Part shown: positions 57,047 to 59,940 of the stretch, piece by piece | How positions within the stretch are numbered: the first letter of the stretch is position 1 | How the letters are laid out: each line of letters starts with the position of its first letter | From: JARIHD01 sp036392795 | Lineage (GTDB): Bacteria > Patescibacteriota > Saccharimonadia > Saccharimonadales > UBA4665 | Reading direction: 5' to 3' | NCBI GenBank assembly: GCA_036392795.1 | Contig: DASVXH010000014.1 | Span: forward strand, 1-59,940 | Length of the DNA stretch: 59,940 bases | The notes under the pieces: model-generated | Told to the model about the DNA's origin: nothing | Database searches by the model: none | The model's input: the letters and a program-made list of their open reading frames with translations, nothing else | Made by a program: the position numbers and the translations under genes

Positions 57047-59940
57047 ATGGCGAAAACCACCACTACCACAGATGATGGTCAGCGTGTGTATTTCACCAGT
57101 CAGGACGATGTAATTCAGCTCGACAATCTCGTCGACCACCAAAATAAATCATTCCAATGGTTTATCGAGGAAGGTTTGGGCGAATTGCTGGCTGAAATCA
57201 GTCCGATTGATGACTACACTAATACCAAACTATCGCTGCGCTTTAAAGACTATCACTTTGAAGATCCAAAGATGACTGAAGGCGAGGCGCGCGAAAACAA
57301 CGTTTCGTATGAAGCGCCGCTGAAGGCTACTGTCGAGTTGACCAACAAAGTCACCGGCGAAGTAAAGGAGCAGGAAATCTACTTGGGCGATTACCCTTGG
57401 ATGACCAAGCGTGGAACCTTTGTGATCAACGGCGCCGAGCGTGTTGTTGTGAGTCAGCTGATCCGTTCGGCCGGTGTATTCTTTACTGCTGATCCGCACG
57501 GAGCCACCAGTCTGTATGGCGCCAAAGTTATCCCTGGCCGGGGTGCATGGCTGGAATTCGAAACCGCCGCATCGGGCGCTCTCTACGTAAAGATCGACCG
57601 CAAGCGCAAGATTCCAGTAACGACACTCCTCCGTGCTCTGGGTATGACCGACACCGCCGTCAAAGAAGCCTTTAAAAACGTTGATAACGGTAACAAGAGC
57701 TATCTTGATGCCACTCTCGACAAGGATCCTACCAAAGGCCAAAGTGACGCACTTATCGAAGTATACCGTCGCTTGCGCCCAGGCGATTTGGCTACTGTTG
57801 ATAACGCCAAAAGCCTGCTTGAAAACATGTTCTACAATTTCAAGCGCTTCGACTTTAGTCGCGTAGGCCGCTACAAGATTAATAAGCGCCTGAATCTGGA
57901 CGTAGCTAACACTGTTGAAAACCGTGTGATGCGCATCGAAGACCTGGTGGCTATCATTGCCGAATTGATTCGCCTGAACAATACCCAGGAACCCGCCGAC
58001 GATATCGACTCATTGGCTAACCGCCGCGTTAAATTGGTGGGCGAACTGGTTCAGCGTCAATTCCGCGTCGGTTTGTTGCGCATGGAGCGCAACACTAAAG
58101 ACCGCATGTCTATGAGTGAGCTCGAATCAGTCACCCCTGGTCAACTGATCAACGCTCGCCCTGTGGTCGCTGCTGTTCGTGAGTTCTTTGCCAGCTCGCA
58201 GCTGTCACAGTTCATGGACCAGATTAACCCCCTGTCAGAACTGGCCCACAAGCGCCGCCTCAGCTCTATGGGACCTGGTGGTCTTTCCCGTGAGCGTGCC
58301 GGGCTTGATGTCCGCGACGCTCACGCCACTCACTATGGCCGCTTATGTGCGGTTGAAACTCCCGAAGGCGCTAACATCGGTTTGGTGCTTAACCTTGCGA
58401 ACTACGCGCGCATTAACGACTATGGTTTTATCGAAACCCCTTACCGCAAGGTGGTTAATGGCAAAGTAACCAACGACATCGTCTATTTGGATGCCGCCGA
58501 AGAGGAACATGCTGTTATCGCTGGTGCTGGTGTGGAGCTTGACAAGAACGGTAAGTTCATCCAGGAACGCGTTAGTGCTCGTTCTGCTCTAAAGTCAAGC
58601 GAAGTTGACGCCAACGAGGTCACTCATATGGATGCTGCCCTAAACCAGATTATCGGTTCATCCGCCGGGCTCATTCCGTTCATCGAAAAGAACTACGTAT
58701 ACCGGTCGCTAATGGGTAGCAACCAACAGCGTCAGGCCGTACCACTGATTCAGCCTAAATCGCCTATCGTTGGTACGGGCATCGAATCTGTTGCTGCGCG
58801 CAACACCGGTCAGATGGTATTAGCCGAAGCCGATGGTGAAGTCGTAAAAGCCACCGGTGACGAGGTTGTTGTTAAATACAAAGAAGGTACCGTTTCGTAC
58901 GAACCGGAACACTTTGCCCGTTCTAATGAAGGTACTTCAATCAACCAGAAAGTTGTTGTGAATACCGGTCAAAAGGTTAAGTCCGGTGACGTCTTGATCG
59001 AGGGTATGTCTATCCAGAACGGCGAATTAGCGCTGGGTAAGGACTTGCTCGTAGCATTCATGCCTTGGGCTGGCTACAACTTCGAAGACGCCATCATCAT
59101 TAGCCGCAAGCTGGTTGAAGACGACACCTTGACCTCTGTTCATATTGTTGATTTCATGATCGAAGTCCGTGAAACCAAGCTGGGACCAGAGATTGTCACC
59201 CGCGACATTCCAAACGTTTCCGAAGATGCACTACGCCACTTGGATGACGATGGTATTGTTCGTATCGGTGCCGAGGTGCATCCTGGCGATATCCTGGTGG
59301 GTAAAATCACGCCAAAGGGTGAGCAAGAACTCAGCTCTGAAGAGCGCTTGCTGCGAGCTATCTTCGGTGAAAAGGCCAAAGAAGTCCGCGACACCTCACA
59401 GCGCATGAGCAACGGTAAGCACGGTAAAGTGGTTGGTGTCAAAGTATTCAGCCGCGAAAACGGCCACGAACTGAAGGCCGGCGTACTAATGCAGATCCAG
59501 GTCTTTGTAGCCCAGATGCGCAAGATCGCCGTTGGTGACAAGTTAGGCGGACGCCACGGTAACAAGGGTGTTATCGCCCGAATCCTGCCCGTCGAAGACA
59601 TGCCCTTTATGGAAGATGGTACGCCTGTGGACATCATTTTGAACCCACTTGGTGTGCCTTCCCGTATGAACATCGGTCAGCTGTTTGAAACCCACTTGGG
59701 TATGGCTGCTCGTGCGCTTGGTATGCGTGTTGCCAGTCCATCATTTAATGGTGTTCCAGCCCAAAAGATCCGTGACCTATTAAAAGAAGCTGGTTTGCCT
59801 GAAGATGGTAAACAACAGCTGTACGATGGTCGCAACGGTGAACCGTTTAAGGAGCGCACCACTACCGGTAGTATGTACATGATCAAGCTAAACCACATGG
59901 TTGCCGACAAGATCCACGCCCGCTCGACCGGCCCATACAC
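57047..59940 (+). CDS. rpoB: RNA polymerase beta subunit (3' end outside window)
   Basis: The first 964 codons of RpoB, open at the right edge. Conserved blocks in order: YLGDYPWMTKRGTFVINGAE then RVVVSQL (N-terminal), the rifampicin region FASSQLSQFMDQINPLSELA then HKRRLSSMGPGGL (about 58180-58290), GSNQQRQAVPLIQPK, GYNFEDAIIISRKLV, GDKLGGRHGNKGVIARILP (active-site region), and DGRNGEPFKERTTTG near the edge. D516, H526 and S531 equivalents (E. coli numbering) are wild type, with Ile at 518. Unlike most bacteria, it is not preceded by rplJ-rplL; its leader is long and structured. Confidence 0.98.
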   Translation, partial: MAKTTTTTDDGQRVYFTSQDDVIQLDNLVDHQNKSFQWFIEEGLGELLAEISPIDDYTNTKLSLRFKDYHFEDPKMTEGEARENNVSYEAPLKATVELTNKVTGEVKEQEIYLGDYPWMTKRGTFVINGAERVVVSQLIRSAGVFFTADPHGATSLYGAKVIPGRGAWLEFETAASGALYVKIDRKRKIPVTTLLRALGMTDTAVKEAFKNVDNGNKSYLDATLDKDPTKGQSDALIEVYRRLRPGDLATVDNAKSLLENMFYNFKRFDFSRVGRYKINKRLNLDVANTVENRVMRIEDLVAIIAELIRLNNTQEPADDIDSLANRRVKLVGELVQRQFRVGLLRMERNTKDRMSMSELESVTPGQLINARPVVAAVREFFASSQLSQFMDQINPLSELAHKRRLSSMGPGGLSRERAGLDVRDAHATHYGRLCAVETPEGANIGLVLNLANYARINDYGFIETPYRKVVNGKVTNDIVYLDAAEEEHAVIAGAGVELDKNGKFIQERVSARSALKSSEVDANEVTHMDAALNQIIGSSAGLIPFIEKNYVYRSLMGSNQQRQAVPLIQPKSPIVGTGIESVAARNTGQMVLAEADGEVVKATGDEVVVKYKEGTVSYEPEHFARSNEGTSINQKVVVNTGQKVKSGDVLIEGMSIQNGELALGKDLLVAFMPWAGYNFEDAIIISRKLVEDDTLTSVHIVDFMIEVRETKLGPEIVTRDIPNVSEDALRHLDDDGIVRIGAEVHPGDILVGKITPKGEQELSSEERLLRAIFGEKAKEVRDTSQRMSNGKHGKVVGVKVFSRENGHELKAGVLMQIQVFVAQMRKIAVGDKLGGRHGNKGVIARILPVEDMPFMEDGTPVDIILNPLGVPSRMNIGQLFETHLGMAARALGMRVASPSFNGVPAQKIRDLLKEAGLPEDGKQQLYDGRNGEPFKERTTTGSMYMIKLNHMVADKIHARSTGPY

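Noticed and set aside
1..59940. Alternative genetic code with TGA as Gly
   Set aside because: TGA ends gatA, the Nudix gene and the 36483 gene exactly where family ends or overlaps are expected, and I see no in-frame TGA in conserved proteins.
1..59940. CRISPR arrays, insertion sequences, prophage or toxin-antitoxin modules
   Set aside because: No regularly spaced repeats, transposase or integrase motifs, terminal inverted repeats or recognisable toxin families were seen.

Overview
The window looks like a compact piece of a Patescibacteria/CPR genome, most likely Candidatus Saccharibacteria (TM7). This rests on gene content and style: tightly packed short operons, class I aldolase and split transketolase, a lone malic enzyme, a GatCAB amidotransferase operon, a PilB-type ATPase, many small orphan proteins, and first genes of transcription units that start a few bases downstream of a -10 box. 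TGA is used as an ordinary stop (for example at 12226 and 37464), which argues against the code-25 lineages SR1 and Gracilibacteria. I see no rRNA, insertion sequence, prophage or CRISPR array, and no gene-free gap above 300 bases.

Layout: 1-4.8 kb carries sugar-phosphate metabolism (split transketolase, class I aldolase, PfkB kinase) with an orphan gene inside. 4.9-10.5 kb holds orphan genes and uvrB. 10.5-15.6 kb holds gatC-gatA-orphan-gatB, a Nudix hydrolase and galU. 15.7-21.2 kb holds a YtxG/YtxH-like pair, a beta-lactamase-fold protein and dnaE. 21.3-29.8 kb is mixed: YbaK, a GATase, a CAP-domain surface protein, a TrmH-like methylase, pilB, a 40-residue zinc ribbon, malic enzyme, an epimerase-like protein, then rplS-rnhB-yraN. 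29.8-39.7 kb holds pepN, nusA, clpC, an HEXXH protein, radA and a PIN-TRAM protein. 39.9-49.5 kb holds a class A PBP, tyrS, a methyltransferase, recG, a PLC-like protein, rsmD and a membrane protein. 49.6-59.9 kb holds tRNA-Leu(UAG), patatin, hisS, tig, clpP, two GNAT-like genes and the 5' part of rpoB.

Regulation is the most interesting layer. Upstream of hisS there is a 12-codon leader ORF with three His codons, followed by mutually exclusive antiterminator and terminator hairpins: a candidate histidine attenuator. nusA has an intrinsic terminator directly behind its own promoter with no upstream same-strand gene to serve. clpC and clpP each carry a perfect CIRCE (HrcA) operator with the -35 box inside its spacer. 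About twenty transcription units appear leaderless or nearly so, mostly with extended -10 (TGn) promoters, while genes inside operons use Shine-Dalgarno sites. rpoB has a structured leader of about 180 nt.
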